38,036 nucleotides of DNA from assembly GCA_018645275.1 (NCBI GenBank), contig JABGOW010000489.1, positions 1-38,036 on the forward strand, given 5' to 3'. The notes beneath the pieces are model-generated. The model did not search any database. It was given only the letters and a program-made list of their open reading frames with translations, and was not told where the DNA came from. Made by a program: the position numbers and the translations under genes. Positions 8,783-18,971 of the stretch are shown here, one piece after another. Within the stretch, counting starts at the first letter, position 1. Every line of letters starts with the position of its first letter. The stretch is from Verrucomicrobiota bacterium (lineage in GTDB: Bacteria; Verrucomicrobiota; Kiritimatiellia; UBA8416).

Positions 8783-8810
8783 GCATCATCTGAGAATACC
8801 GATGCATCAT
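8783..8810 (-). promoter_or_regulatory. direct-repeat operator candidate A (ATGATGC x2, 21 bp apart)
   Basis: On the minus strand ATGATGC occurs at 8810-8804 and again at 8789-8783, exactly 21 bases apart. The site is preceded by a C-rich stretch (TCCCC). It is 104 bases upstream of the sulfatase start at 8679, and its distal half overlaps the 3' end of the GH29-like gene. Sites B and C share the core and flanks. A further shared string, GATGGTGTTG (8746-8737 on the minus strand), lies 37 bases downstream, as in site B. Confidence 0.55.
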
Positions 8811-10576
8811 TCTGGGGACAAATGCGGCAGTTTCTCTACCGCATCATTAATCTTGAGCAGCAGCCGAAACTGTCCGCCGGCCATGCGCGACCCCGTCCGC
8901 GGGGCATGCCAGGTGTACATCCCCCCTGCCCCAACAACCCTCGTGGTCCATTCAATGGCTTGGGCGGGCGGGAATGCACACTTCCCAAAATTCCACCGAT
9001 CCTGCATCCCCATGAACACGTGCCCCATGGCACCGTTGCCCGGGTCGTCAACCGGTTTCCCGTCCGGGTCCATCCACGGCCCGGCCTCGATGGCCTCGAT
9101 CATGGGCAGATTGATCATGTCCCAGAACTTGTGCTTGGATCGGGGCGTGGGATGGCCACCGAAATAGTCGCACTGCGCCGTCGAGCGATAAGGAGGACCC
9201 GCCATCCGGTTGAAGACTACAATCGAGTCGGGGTTGCCGGCCCGCACCAGCTTGCGCCACAGCAGGCGCTCCTTCGCATCCAACCCGTTGGAACCGTCAA
9301 ACCACCACCCGTGAATCCGTCTCCCGTACCGTTCGGCGTAGTACCCGACAAGAAGCTCCCCAGTGGCGTCATCGTGCGTCATCCCCAATGCCTTCACATG
9401 GCGGTCCCAGGCGGCCCTGCTTTCCTCATTTCCATGGGCGTGAAATCCTTCGGCCGCAAAATAGACAAGGGCTTTCTTGCCCGTCTTCTCGATTCCGGCC
9501 AGGACCTCTCCCAGTATATCCCGGGCCGGAAACGCGGGCTTCGACAGCTTCAGGACTTTCGCCAATTCCGGGTGCGGACCGGTAAAGTAGTTGCCATGGG
9601 CAGGCTGAGTTACGTTGACCATGACGTAGGAGGCGCTCGTCAGCCGCGAGATCTGCGCCACAAACTGGGCCACATTGAAGTGTTCCACGTCGTCGGGCTG
9701 CATCGCCGACGGGATCGACATGCGCGGCCCCCAAGTGCCTGAAAACGGCAGGGCGTTCGGCGAGGTATCGAATTCCCTGGCTGCAACGCGCTCAATCGCA
9801 CCGAGGTACGCCTGCAACTCAGCGCCCGCTAGCCTCTCCACCTTGACAATTCTATCGGTCCGTATCTTGCTCCCCGTCTCATCGTAGCGCCCCATCAAGG
9901 CCATCGTCACATAGGCATCCACGAACCCCGAGAGATCCACGTCCTCTATCGCCACCCCCGCCGATGGCAACTGGAGGCTCCCACCGCCGTCATCCTTATA
10001 GCCGACCAGCTTGAAACGCAGCAGGTCCGGGCGCGCGGTAGCATGCTTCCAACCCACGAGCTTGCCTTTGAGAGTAAACCGTTGACTCTCCTCCGCCTGA
10101 GGCGCTACCCGTGCCGACGCCGGCTCAACGCCCCCGGGCGTAGAGCGCTTCGTCTCGCCGCCGCTGGCCACGGCTTCCTGTTCGGCCACTACCTTTTTCT
10201 GAACGCACCGACTGGAGCTGGATGCCTTCCGGTTCTTCTCGAGAATCAGGAAGAAAGCAAACGCGGCGCAGAAAGCAACGGCGACAATCAATGCTATGAT
10301 GGGGCCCTTTGGACCGGCCTTCTTCTTCCCCGAAGCGACCGATCTTCTGCGGCCAGAAGCGTTGAGAGTTGAACGTTTGCCGCCCACCGCTGCGGATTGC
10401 GCCTTCGGCTCCGATGCAGGGGCAGGAGCAGGCGCGGGTTCAGGCTCAGGCACCAGGGGGGTGGCTGCTTCTACAACGAATTTTCCACCGCATCCGCCAC
10501 ATTCGACTTTTCTGCCTGTCAGGTCTTCGCCGTATTCAAGAACCGTGCTGCAGTGCGGACATGTATATCGAAACAT
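8807..10576 (-). CDS. zinc-ribbon, membrane-anchored GH29-like glycosidase (atypical)
   Basis: This 589-residue protein starts at 10576, chosen because it opens directly with a zinc ribbon (Cys6, Cys9, Cys26, Cys29; CPHC and CGGC) and has AGGACT about eight bases upstream. A Pro/Ala/Glu linker (about 40-60), a basic stretch and one transmembrane segment (about 91-112) follow. A small domain (about 170-260) of unclear fold comes next. The C-terminal 300 residues look like a GH29-related TIM barrel, with GWWFDG at about residues 424-428, where Asp427 matches the position of the GH29 nucleophile. The ribbon resembles those at the N-termini of many PVC membrane proteins and would face the cytoplasm, leaving the barrel outside. 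Activity on fucosides is inference; the barrel is divergent and could be a non-fucosidase. It lies downstream of the GH92 genes. Confidence 0.7.
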   Translation of the reverse strand: MFRYTCPHCSTVLEYGEDLTGRKVECGGCGGKFVVEAATPLVPEPEPAPAPAPASEPKAQSAAVGGKRSTLNASGRRRSVASGKKKAGPKGPIIALIVAVAFCAAFAFFLILEKNRKASSSSRCVQKKVVAEQEAVASGGETKRSTPGGVEPASARVAPQAEESQRFTLKGKLVGWKHATARPDLLRFKLVGYKDDGGGSLQLPSAGVAIEDVDLSGFVDAYVTMALMGRYDETGSKIRTDRIVKVERLAGAELQAYLGAIERVAAREFDTSPNALPFSGTWGPRMSIPSAMQPDDVEHFNVAQFVAQISRLTSASYVMVNVTQPAHGNYFTGPHPELAKVLKLSKPAFPARDILGEVLAGIEKTGKKALVYFAAEGFHAHGNEESRAAWDRHVKALGMTHDDATGELLVGYYAERYGRRIHGWWFDGSNGLDAKERLLWRKLVRAGNPDSIVVFNRMAGPPYRSTAQCDYFGGHPTPRSKHKFWDMINLPMIEAIEAGPWMDPDGKPVDDPGNGAMGHVFMGMQDRWNFGKCAFPPAQAIEWTTRVVGAGGMYTWHAPRTGSRMAGGQFRLLLKINDAVEKLPHLSPE

Positions 10577-10604
10577 AGTGATGAGTCCTGTATGTTGGTA
10601 TTCT

Positions 10605-10724
10605 GTTGTGCGTCCCCGTAAGCAACGTCGCACGGCTCGGAGCGCAAATAGAGTTTGCCACATAGCATTTGTCAAACCGCATACCTTGGGATGCAATTGA
10701 ATCCAGATTCTGTGTCAGGTTCAT
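10605..10724 (-). pseudogene. sulfatase fragment containing the active-site motif
   Basis: The minus-strand frame beginning at the ATG 10724-10722 reads as the internal piece of a type I sulfatase: [14 protein letters not shown], then [14 protein letters not shown] with the Cys-type formylglycine site. Similarity stops after THN near 10605 and the frame runs on into unrelated sequence. The N-terminal metal motif and everything after the active site are missing. The ATG overlaps the stop of the upstream GH92 gene (ATGA), but the fragment cannot make an enzyme. I read it as debris of a deleted sulfatase gene wedged between two intact genes. Confidence 0.75.
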
Positions 10725-13045
10725 AATGGGAGTGGTTTCACGCCCCAGGCCTTATTGGGCTTCGGCCCGAGCCACAGTTCGAGCAATCCGCCCTTGATAA
10801 AGTCCCGATGGTAAAACCAACAGTTTTCGAGCGGGTTCCCGTTCAGTCTGGCGGACTGAATATACACATTCTCGGGCGCGTTGTTCTTCGCAACGATCCG
10901 GAAGATTTTGCCCGGATAATATCTCGGATCGAGATGGATGGTGACCTCGTCAAAGACGGGCGCGGTGATTTCATAGATGGGATCGACATCACAGCCGCCA
11001 CGCGCCTGAAAAAGGCCGATCGACATCAGAGCGCTCACGCCGCCCATCTGGCCCTGATCCTCGTCATGTCCGCCGTATCCGGAATCCGGCGTAATGCCGC
11101 CGTACGTGCGCTCGTTGACCTGCCTCACCCAGTACTGGGATAGCCAGGGTTTGCCTGCATAGTTGAACAGGTGCGCCATGCCGCAAGCCGGCTGGTTTCC
11201 GTAACTCACATACCCTTTCCCGTAGGCGCCTGCAAAATCGAACTCGCGCGATTGTTCAAAGGCGTAGTTCAACTTGTCACAGTAGGCGTCGTTGCCGCCC
11301 ATCAGATCTGCCAGCCCCTGCACATCATGAGTGGCCATCCAGGTGGTCTGCCAGCTGTTCGCCTCAACAAACCCCTTTCTGTTGGCATCCATCAACGGAT
11401 CAAACGGCGTCTTCCAGGAACCGTCCTTCATTCTCGGACGAATAAAGCCGGTCTCTTTATCAAACAGGTTCCGCCAGTTTCCGGAGCGCTTCATAAAAGT
11501 ATCGTAGAGTTCGTCCTGCCCGAGCGCCTTGGCATATTGCGCCAGCGACCAGTCCAGCATGGCATGCTCCATTGTGCGGCCAGCCGCACCGAAAGACTTC
11601 GGCGGCTCCCTCATCGGCACATACCCCAGCCGGAGAGAAAGAGCCATGTCATCGTAACCCCGGTCCATGGTGCTCCCCGGGGAGTGCCCTTTGACCATCG
11701 CCTCCAGCGCCAGCTGCTCATCAAAACCGCGAATGCCCTTCTGATAGGCCGACACCATCAGGTCCGTCAAATGACAGCCGGTCATAATCGGGCGTCGCGC
11801 GCCCGTGGTCATCGAACGAGGCAAATGCCCGCAATCCTTGTAGGCAATCAACGCTGTATTGGCAAAATCGTCCATGAGTTCCGGCCAGCCGAGTCCCCAG
11901 AGCGTATTCAGATTCCAGCGCATGATCCAAATCGCATCAAAGCTCATATACCAGAACTTCGGCTGCCCATTTTCATCAAGCGGAAGTTGACCCACAATCC
12001 GCTCTGGGCCCATCCGGTTGGGATAGGTTCCACTCACGTCATGAGTACGACGACGGCCCAATAGCGAATGCCACAGATCGGTGTAGAATTTTATCTTCTG
12101 CGGTTCCGTTCCGCCCTTCACCTCGATTTTACCAAGCCACTGGTTCCATTCATCGCGCGACTCTCTGCGCACCCGGTCAAAATCCCAATGATTCAGTTCG
12201 GTCTCCAGGTTGTTGCGCGCCTCCTTGAGATTGCACCAGGAGATGCCCGCTTTCACCAGCAGCTGATCGCCCGCCTTCACATTGAAGCGAGCAAACGTGC
12301 CCAAATCATTCCCCCTGATCGGCTCAGTCAGTGGACCAATCTCTTTGTTGCCCTGCCAGGCCTTCCATTCGGACGGGGCACGATCGAGCTGGATCACAAA
12401 GAAGAGCCGCGCCTCATTGGGCTGCGCAATTTTTGCAGCTCCGCCCCGACTGCTCTGTACAACCGAACCGCAGATCTCACGATCCGTCACACGCTCAATC
12501 CGCGCATCCAGCATGCGCTGACCGCCCAGCGCACCGCCCAGCCAGACCAGCAGATCTGCCTGCCCTGTTTGGTTAAACGTGTACCGGTGAAAGCCCACGC
12601 GGGCCGTGGACGTCAGTTCCACATCCACATCGTATCGATCCAAATGCAGCTTGTGATACCCCGCCTGAACGATCTCATCGTCATGGGAAAATTCCGACTT
12701 CCAGGCTTCCATGCCATCACACGGATTCACAGCGCCCGTCGTCGGCATCACCAGCAACCCGGCCGTATGCCAGCCATGCACATGCGTCATTCCGTAGACA
12801 TGCTTATCCTGATAGCGGTAGCCCGACTTCCATCGGCCAGTGATCGGGGCCGTCCCGGGCGACGTATCCGGGCTCAGGTTCACCAGCCCGAACGGACGGC
12901 AGGCCGTATTGAAAAAGAAGTAGCGTGACTTCGTCGACTCAATCCACGGATCGACATAATCCGCCGGTGTTTTTCCGGCTTCCGCCGCAAACCCGCCGCT
13001 AGCTAGTGCTCCCGCCAATACAGAACCCAACAATACCTTCTTCAT
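10721..13045 (-). CDS. GH92 alpha-mannosidase, secreted
   Basis: This 774-residue protein has a Sec leader ([20 protein letters not shown]) and starts at 13045, with AGAGGG about ten bases upstream. It is a GH92 exo-alpha-mannosidase. The family cleaves terminal alpha-mannose in a calcium-dependent, inverting reaction. Visible family blocks are [10 protein letters not shown] at the mature N-terminus, [27 protein letters not shown] with the expected catalytic Glu, and [12 protein letters not shown] near the C-terminal side in place of the usual GNDDCGQMSAW. The downstream part matches the neighbouring GH92 in order and spacing, including the shared end [11 protein letters not shown], so the two are tandem paralogues separated by only 60 bases. 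The linkage preference cannot be read. A sulfatase fragment touches its stop codon. Confidence 0.93.
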   Translation of the reverse strand: MKKVLLGSVLAGALASGGFAAEAGKTPADYVDPWIESTKSRYFFFNTACRPFGLVNLSPDTSPGTAPITGRWKSGYRYQDKHVYGMTHVHGWHTAGLLVMPTTGAVNPCDGMEAWKSEFSHDDEIVQAGYHKLHLDRYDVDVELTSTARVGFHRYTFNQTGQADLLVWLGGALGGQRMLDARIERVTDREICGSVVQSSRGGAAKIAQPNEARLFFVIQLDRAPSEWKAWQGNKEIGPLTEPIRGNDLGTFARFNVKAGDQLLVKAGISWCNLKEARNNLETELNHWDFDRVRRESRDEWNQWLGKIEVKGGTEPQKIKFYTDLWHSLLGRRRTHDVSGTYPNRMGPERIVGQLPLDENGQPKFWYMSFDAIWIMRWNLNTLWGLGWPELMDDFANTALIAYKDCGHLPRSMTTGARRPIMTGCHLTDLMVSAYQKGIRGFDEQLALEAMVKGHSPGSTMDRGYDDMALSLRLGYVPMREPPKSFGAAGRTMEHAMLDWSLAQYAKALGQDELYDTFMKRSGNWRNLFDKETGFIRPRMKDGSWKTPFDPLMDANRKGFVEANSWQTTWMATHDVQGLADLMGGNDAYCDKLNYAFEQSREFDFAGAYGKGYVSYGNQPACGMAHLFNYAGKPWLSQYWVRQVNERTYGGITPDSGYGGHDEDQGQMGGVSALMSIGLFQARGGCDVDPIYEITAPVFDEVTIHLDPRYYPGKIFRIVAKNNAPENVYIQSARLNGNPLENCWFYHRDFIKGGLLELWLGPKPNKAWGVKPLPL

Positions 13046-13105
13046 CAGATATAGCCCTCTATCGCTAATGGGTTCTGTCAAATTTCATAGCCCTGTCTTG
13101 TTATC

Positions 13106-16100
13106 CTACTCAATGTTTATGGGAGTTTCCGAAGGCGGCAGCTCCTTAACGCCCCACGCTTTGTTGGGTTTCGGCCCCATTTGAAGAACAAGTGAACCGC
13201 CTTTCAGCAATTCGCTGGCGGGAAACCAGAACGCATTCCATACGTTTCCGTTGAGCTTGGCGCTCTGGATATATTTGTTCTTATGGGATACATCTTTAGC
13301 CTCAATGGTAAAACTCTTCCCCCGCCCATAGCGCTGTCCAAGATCAATCGTCACTTTGGGAAAGAGCGGACTCCCGATCTCGTAGATGGGGTCAACCCGG
13401 CAGCCGCCATCGATCTGGAACAGACCGAGCGCACTCATCACAAACCAGGCGCTCATCTGCCCCTGATCCTCATCGCCCAGATAGGCATCGGAGACACCGC
13501 GGCCATAATAACGATCCATGATGGAGCGCGACCATTTCTGCGTGAGCCAGGGCTTGCCCGCCCAGTTGAAGAGATAGGCAAAATGCATCGCCTGCTGATT
13601 GCCCTGCACCACCGGATAATCCCAATACTGATCACGCGGCGCATTGAAACGGAACGCCTCGGATTGAGCGAACCCCCACTCCAGCCGCTCCAGAAAGCGG
13701 TCACGACCAATGGACTCGATCAGGGCGGGCACATCCTGTGGCACAAAATAGGTCAACTGCCATGCACTGCCTTCTGTATATTCGCGGTTTGCTCCGTCAC
13801 GGACCGGATCAAAATTCGCCTTCCAGTTGCCTTTGCTGTCCTTCAGGCGCGAATAGCCTGTCTCCTTGTCTATCACATTTTTCCACCAGTAGCCGCGCTC
13901 ATTGAACTGTTTGTATTCGGTATCTTTACCGAGTGCCTTGGCAAACTGCCCGACGGTCCAGTCGTCGTATGAATATTCCATCGAGTTTGAAAACTTGCCC
14001 TTATCATGCGGCACATAGCCGTGAGCCAGGTAGGCGTCCAGGTCCCGGTTTCCGGCCAGACCATTACCGATCTTCTCAGCAGGTGTGGTCTGCATTTTAA
14101 CGACCGACTCAAACGCTAGATCGACATCATAGTCCCGTATTCCCATCTGATAGGCCCCAACGATCATCGGGATCTCATGCTCGGCGACCATGACCGGAAT
14201 ATACTCCATCCCGGCAGGTCCTTTCGCCAGCCAGCCGTTTGCACGGTACATCGCCAGCTGAGAACGCACCCAGCGGCTGCTCCATTCCGGCGTAGCCAGA
14301 TTCCAGAACGGATTCAGGTTCCAGAAGGTGTTCCAAAAGGCGTCACATCCCAGCGCCACATCCCCCGTTCCAGGAAGTTGCTGCGTTTTCTCCGTGGGAT
14401 CCGTCCACTGCCCGTTCACATCGCTGAATATATTGCGGCTGGCCAAAGCGCGATACATATTGCTGTAGAACCGGATCTTTTCGCCCCGGTCGTTTGTTGA
14501 AATCTGCAGCCGTCCTAAAAGCTCGTGCCACGCCTGCCGGTTATGATTCCTGACCGCCTCGAAGTCCCAGCCGAACGGCTTGACGACCTCGGTTTCCAGA
14601 TTCAGGGCCGCGTTTTCAATGCTGACGAAGGAGATTGCGCTTCGGACCTGCACCACCCGATTCTCGGACGTGTCGAACTCGGCAAACGCACCCACCGCAT
14701 TCACCCCGCCACATTCAAGAAAATCGACATGATGCACCTTCTCGTTTTCCCAGATCCCGAATGTTGCAATGGGGCGATCAAACTCGATCACAAAGTGAAC
14801 GGTATACTCCTGCCTGCAGCCTCCCCATGCGCTTGCACTATGGCGGCTGAATCCCTCGATACGGTGGTCGCTCACCTTTTCAATCTTTACGCCTTCAATG
14901 CGATAGTTGTTCTCCGCCGGAATCTTTAAATCGACCATGACCCGCGACTGATTATTGTCGGAAAAGGTGTGCCGCTGAAATCCGCAGCGCGTTGTCGCCG
15001 TCAACTCGGCCTTGATGTTGTAATCCGTCAGCATCACCTCGTAGTGACCGAGCGGCGCTTTTTCGGAGGCCTTATCAATCTCCGATCGATATCCGTCCTC
15101 GGGACAGTGCTCGCCCCCCATCACCGTTTCCAGCTTGCCCGCCGTCGGCATAATTCCCAGCCCGCCCAACGTCCATTCATGCACATGGGAGAACGTTCCG
15201 ATGTTTTCAATACTCGGCTCGTATCCGGCCTGCCATCCGCCATTCTGATTATCCGGGCTTAGCTTCACCATACTGAACGGCATCCACGGTCCGGGGGCGA
15301 TCATCCAGCGGGAGTGCCCCGTCCCGATCAGGGTATCGACGTAATCCGCCGGAGTCTGCAGCGGAGCGGACGCGCGCTCCACCGTCCCGGCCCGCACGGT
15401 TTTGCCGTCGAGCCTGATCTCATAGGATCCCGTCCGGGCTTTGGAAACCGCCGGCATCGGCGCCTCAAAAACAGAGTCCCCCTCTTCCAGCACGGAAGAA
15501 AAGATCTGTTTTCCGTCCAGCAGGACCGACAGTTCCGGCTCGCCTTCCAGATGCTCGACATGAACCAGCAACGGCTGCGTCTTTTTCGACAATCCGGCGG
15601 TCATCTCATAGTCCGCCGGCACCACGCTGCGCACAAAGGCCTTTTTCGGTTTTGTCAGCACCGCCTTTTCGGAACAGTGCAGACTGACCTGGTCAAACGT
15701 CACCCAGGAACCCCGCAGAATAGTCAGGTTCACTTCATTTCCGCCGCAATGCAGCATGCCCGCTTCCACTGGAAACTCCATGATACGCTGCTTTTGATTG
15801 TCGGGCCTTTTCAACGAACCTTTACTCTTCGGGATGTATTCCTTCCAGGAATGGCCGTTCACTGTGACCTTGAGCAGGGTGTCTTCCTCCGAATCGTTGC
15901 CGCTCAGCGCAACCCGCAGTTTCCATTGGGCGGCGACCGGCTCTTCTGCCAGCCCGAACAGGATGTTGAGCACATGCGTCCGCCATCCCGAGGTCCCCCA
16001 TGTTCCGCCCCACGTGCTGGAAGCACCCGGCAAGGTGTAAGGAAAATCTTTTTCGGGTGTGTGATGCCCGATCAGGTAGAAACGGTTTTCCCAACCGAAA

Positions 16101-16321
16101 TCGTGTTTTAGAAACTCCTCATATTGATCGGGAGCCAGCGCGAAATCGCCCGATTCCCCGTCCAGCCGGCCGATCTCCCAGACGGGCTTGTCGTTGGAAG
16201 GTTCTGTAACCGTATAAACCGGAGGCCGGTTCCGGATAACAAACTTGCTGAATCCGCCGCCCTGGACCGCGCCACCGAACAGTAACGCCAGCCCGAATTG
16301 CACCCATACCCGTTTATTCAT
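13106..16321 (-). CDS. GH92 alpha-mannosidase with N-terminal beta domain, secreted
   Basis: This 1071-residue protein has a Sec leader (about 1-22). Residues 25-235 form an extra N-terminal domain (blocks WEIGRLDGESGDF and FPYTLPGASSTWGG). It resembles the C-terminal carbohydrate-binding domain of rhamnogalacturonan lyases, and a short beta linker follows. The GH92 catalytic part starts near residue 330 (PADYVDTLIGTG) and contains FSHVHEWTLGGLGIMP, SYDDWTVGQFAKALG, TEGSAWQLTY with the catalytic Glu, and GDEDQGQMSAW. The protein is about 300 residues longer than its downstream paralogue because of the N-terminal domain. That domain probably targets the enzyme to a polymer, which is inference. 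The gap upstream holds an F5/8-type remnant rather than a promoter I can recognise. AGAGAGTGAAGAA precedes the ATG. Confidence 0.92.
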   Translation of the reverse strand: MNKRVWVQFGLALLFGGAVQGGGFSKFVIRNRPPVYTVTEPSNDKPVWEIGRLDGESGDFALAPDQYEEFLKHDFGWENRFYLIGHHTPEKDFPYTLPGASSTWGGTWGTSGWRTHVLNILFGLAEEPVAAQWKLRVALSGNDSEEDTLLKVTVNGHSWKEYIPKSKGSLKRPDNQKQRIMEFPVEAGMLHCGGNEVNLTILRGSWVTFDQVSLHCSEKAVLTKPKKAFVRSVVPADYEMTAGLSKKTQPLLVHVEHLEGEPELSVLLDGKQIFSSVLEEGDSVFEAPMPAVSKARTGSYEIRLDGKTVRAGTVERASAPLQTPADYVDTLIGTGHSRWMIAPGPWMPFSMVKLSPDNQNGGWQAGYEPSIENIGTFSHVHEWTLGGLGIMPTAGKLETVMGGEHCPEDGYRSEIDKASEKAPLGHYEVMLTDYNIKAELTATTRCGFQRHTFSDNNQSRVMVDLKIPAENNYRIEGVKIEKVSDHRIEGFSRHSASAWGGCRQEYTVHFVIEFDRPIATFGIWENEKVHHVDFLECGGVNAVGAFAEFDTSENRVVQVRSAISFVSIENAALNLETEVVKPFGWDFEAVRNHNRQAWHELLGRLQISTNDRGEKIRFYSNMYRALASRNIFSDVNGQWTDPTEKTQQLPGTGDVALGCDAFWNTFWNLNPFWNLATPEWSSRWVRSQLAMYRANGWLAKGPAGMEYIPVMVAEHEIPMIVGAYQMGIRDYDVDLAFESVVKMQTTPAEKIGNGLAGNRDLDAYLAHGYVPHDKGKFSNSMEYSYDDWTVGQFAKALGKDTEYKQFNERGYWWKNVIDKETGYSRLKDSKGNWKANFDPVRDGANREYTEGSAWQLTYFVPQDVPALIESIGRDRFLERLEWGFAQSEAFRFNAPRDQYWDYPVVQGNQQAMHFAYLFNWAGKPWLTQKWSRSIMDRYYGRGVSDAYLGDEDQGQMSAWFVMSALGLFQIDGGCRVDPIYEIGSPLFPKVTIDLGQRYGRGKSFTIEAKDVSHKNKYIQSAKLNGNVWNAFWFPASELLKGGSLVLQMGPKPNKAWGVKELPPSETPINIE

Positions 16322-16340
16322 TCTTCACTCTCTCTATATC

Positions 16341-16544
16341 CTATTGAAATTCACTCTCGGCTATCTGGACCGAGTTGGCGTTTTTCACATCGCGAACGGC
16401 GGTGATATTCAGACGATAGAATCGATACGCCTTCTTGTTATTCGTACTGAAAACGCGCTTCTGATAGCGCCCGGCCCACAACTCGCCGGTGCGGCGGTCG
16501 AGCGTCGTCCATTCTTTGCCGTCGTTCGACCGAGCAGCGGCCAA
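16341..16544 (-). pseudogene. F5/8-type (discoidin) domain C-terminal remnant
   Basis: Between the porter stop and the GH92 start, the minus strand encodes about 67 residues typical of the second half of an F5/8-type C carbohydrate-binding domain: SNDGKEWTTLDRR, then FYRLNITAV and IAESEFQ at a natural-looking stop. There is no usable start: the in-frame codon before it is the TGA that ends the porter gene. It is the 3' end of a gene whose 5' part has been lost, joined directly to the porter gene. Confidence 0.7.
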
Positions 16545-17984
16545 TCATTGGGGTTCCCTATCAGGCCGTTCCTGTCCGTAGTACGTCCGCTCAATCTCTT
16601 CAAGCGAACGGCCCGCCGTCTCAGGCATAACCTTCCATACCATGAAGATCTGCGGCACGAGGATGGCTGCAAAGATCAGGAATGTTCCGGTCGGCCCGAC
16701 CCCTTCGCGCAATGCCGGGGTGAATTGTCCCACAATCGTGTCGGTCAGCCACATCGTCAGGATCGCAATCGACATGGCGTGCGAGCGGATGTTGGTCGGG
16801 AAGATTTCAGACGCGAAGATGAACTTAATCGGGCCCAGCGAGAAGGCGAAGAACGCCACGAACGCGCACATCAGCACAATGAGCATGTTGCTCGCACCAC
16901 TGCCGAATGTCGTCCCAATGCCCACGAGGCAGGCGATCGCGCCGATCGTGCCAATCTGAAGCAGCAGGCGGCGTCCCAACTTATCCACGTATTTCATGGC
17001 GACAACCGTGAAGATCATGTTGAAGAAACCGATGATCGCCATGCCGCTCAGAGCGCTGTCCGACTTGAAGCCGGCACCTTCCAACATCGAGGTCCCGTAG
17101 TAGAATACCACGTTGATTCCACTGAACTGCGCGAAGGCAGCCAGTAGCATAGCGATGATCAACGGCTTGCGATAGCGTTTGTGGAAAACATCCACGAACC
17201 GTTTCTCGTTGGCGCTCTCTTCAGCCACAGTTTCCCGGATCGTTTCGAACTCCTGGTCGGCCCCGTTCCGGAAGATGCGGTTCAGCACTTTCTTTGCTCT
17301 CTCGTGTTTACCTGCCTTTATCAACCAGCGGGGACTCTCAGGAAGCATGAACGCCAGGACCAGGTACACGAGACCGGGGATCAGTTCCGAGCCGAACATC
17401 GCACGCCAGGTCTCATCGACCAGGAAGTGTTTCATGAAGCTGCCTTCACGTGCCGTCTCGCTCATGGCCAGGGCCCACTGATGCAGCCCGAAATTATTAA
17501 ACAAAGCAATCATGATGCCGATCGTGATCGCAAACTGGAACACCGTCACTAGCCGGCCGCGCAGGTGGGTAGGTGAGATTTCCGAGATGTACAGCGGGCA
17601 GACCATGGCGGAAATACCGACACCCAGGCCGCCGATCCAGCGTGCAAACACAAGAAACTCAATGCTGTTGGCAAGGGAGCTGCCAAGGGCTGAAACCCAA
17701 AGCAGGACAGCAGCTACCACGAGGTTACGGCTTCGACCGAACTTGTCACTCAGCCAGCCGGCTATACCTGATCCAATCACCGCACCCAGCAGGCCGGAGC
17801 TCACAAAAAAGCCCTCCCATCCGGGCGTCAGCGCAAACTTCAGCTTAACAGGGGTAATGGTACCCGAGATTACGATCGCATCAAACCCCCACAACAAGCC
17901 ACCGAGCGCGGATGCCACGCAGATAAAGAGCAGGAACGGCAGGTGTGATTTATGTATTTCGTGGTGTTTCGATTCGTCGCGCAT
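16545..17984 (-). CDS. MFS sugar porter (sugar:H+ symporter family)
   Basis: This 479-residue inner-membrane protein has twelve predicted transmembrane segments and the marks of the MFS sugar porter family (XylE/AraE/GalP type). These are GWLSDKFGRS after TM2, ARWIGGLGVG, PESPRWLIKAGK before the central loop, AQFSGINVVFYYG in TM7, and PETAGRSLEEIE at the C-terminus. The family imports monosaccharides by proton symport. Its place between a ROK kinase and mannosidases suggests it brings in a hexose or deoxyhexose released outside the cell. The sugar itself cannot be told. Thirty-six bases separate it from the kinase stop, so the two are probably cotranscribed. Its stop codon is fused to a discoidin-domain remnant. 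Confidence 0.93.
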   Translation of the reverse strand: MRDESKHHEIHKSHLPFLLFICVASALGGLLWGFDAIVISGTITPVKLKFALTPGWEGFFVSSGLLGAVIGSGIAGWLSDKFGRSRNLVVAAVLLWVSALGSSLANSIEFLVFARWIGGLGVGISAMVCPLYISEISPTHLRGRLVTVFQFAITIGIMIALFNNFGLHQWALAMSETAREGSFMKHFLVDETWRAMFGSELIPGLVYLVLAFMLPESPRWLIKAGKHERAKKVLNRIFRNGADQEFETIRETVAEESANEKRFVDVFHKRYRKPLIIAMLLAAFAQFSGINVVFYYGTSMLEGAGFKSDSALSGMAIIGFFNMIFTVVAMKYVDKLGRRLLLQIGTIGAIACLVGIGTTFGSGASNMLIVLMCAFVAFFAFSLGPIKFIFASEIFPTNIRSHAMSIAILTMWLTDTIVGQFTPALREGVGPTGTFLIFAAILVPQIFMVWKVMPETAGRSLEEIERTYYGQERPDREPQ

Positions 17985-18020
17985 TGCGTCCTCCTTTAGT
18001 TTGCCTATATTCCTTTTGAT

Positions 18021-18971
18021 TCAATTCCTTGCAGCCGTATAGAAGAGTGCACCGGCACCGATCAGACCAGCATTGTCCGGATGCTCCGCCTTTACGATTG
18101 ACACCTGTCCCTCTTCAGCCCACGCCAGTTCAGACACGATGTCGCGAAAACGCTGAAGCACCGGTTCGGGCTCGTTCATGATCCCGCCGCCCACGATGAT
18201 ACGCTCAGGATCGAAGAGATGTATAAAGGAAACCAGGGCCTCACCCCAGAACTGAAGGCAATGATCCAGCACATCTCTTGCACAGCCATCACCCTCGGCT
18301 GCATGCTTCATTACTTCGCGGTATCCGAGACTTTCAAGACCGTTAAGGCTGCTTTCCCCGTACTGGGCATGCTCCTGCACAAGAATCGGCAGCACCCATC
18401 CTGATGCCTCACTCTCGAGACACCCCACGCCACCGCAGGTGCATTTCCGTCCACCGGATCGCACCAGCATATGCCCGCCAAGGTTTCCGCCAGTAAAGTG
18501 TGGGCCGGTCAGCGGCTTGCCCTCAGAAATAACCGCGGTTCCGATTCCCGTACCGATCGTTACCATCACCAGGTTGCCCGAGCCACGACCGGCACCGTAA
18601 CGCCACTCACCAATCAGCGCGCCACGCGCATCGTTGTCCATGCGCAGCTCCAGCCCAGTCCTGTTGCGCGACCAGGCTCTGAAATCAAACCCAACGGCAT
18701 CGTCGTACTTGCCGTTGGTCGACAGAACCCGCATCTCGCGGTTGTTCACCAGCCCGGTGCTCAACAGACCGATGCCATCGCAGGCTTCCAGCGCAGTTCC
18801 CTGCCCGGGACACAGCTTCCCCAGGTGCTCAAGGATCTCATCCAAATGCCCCTCAAGCGAACCTTGGGCGTCCGCCGGGCAGCTGGACGCGCAGATCACC
18901 TCACCCTCGTCCATCAGGCCAAATTTTGTACGGGTTCCCCCCAGATCAATCACGGCAACGGGCATCCTCAT
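18021..18971 (-). CDS. ROK family sugar kinase
   Basis: This 316-residue cytoplasmic ROK kinase has the N-terminal phosphate-binding motif DLGGTRTKFG at residues 9-18 and the catalytic Asp114 in DNDA. The zinc site consists of His167 plus Cys177, Cys179 and Cys184 (CTCGGVGCLESEAS). ROK kinases phosphorylate glucose, mannose, fructose, N-acetylmannosamine and related sugars with ATP; which one applies here is unknown. Given the GH92 neighbours, mannose is a reasonable guess, which is inference. Two ATGs, at 18971 and 18965, are both possible. The first overlaps the stop of the URO-D-family gene as ATGA, which favours it through translational coupling. Confidence 0.92.
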   Translation of the reverse strand: MRMPVAVIDLGGTRTKFGLMDEGEVICASSCPADAQGSLEGHLDEILEHLGKLCPGQGTALEACDGIGLLSTGLVNNREMRVLSTNGKYDDAVGFDFRAWSRNRTGLELRMDNDARGALIGEWRYGAGRGSGNLVMVTIGTGIGTAVISEGKPLTGPHFTGGNLGGHMLVRSGGRKCTCGGVGCLESEASGWVLPILVQEHAQYGESSLNGLESLGYREVMKHAAEGDGCARDVLDHCLQFWGEALVSFIHLFDPERIIVGGGIMNEPEPVLQRFRDIVSELAWAEEGQVSIVKAEHPDNAGLIGAGALFYTAARN

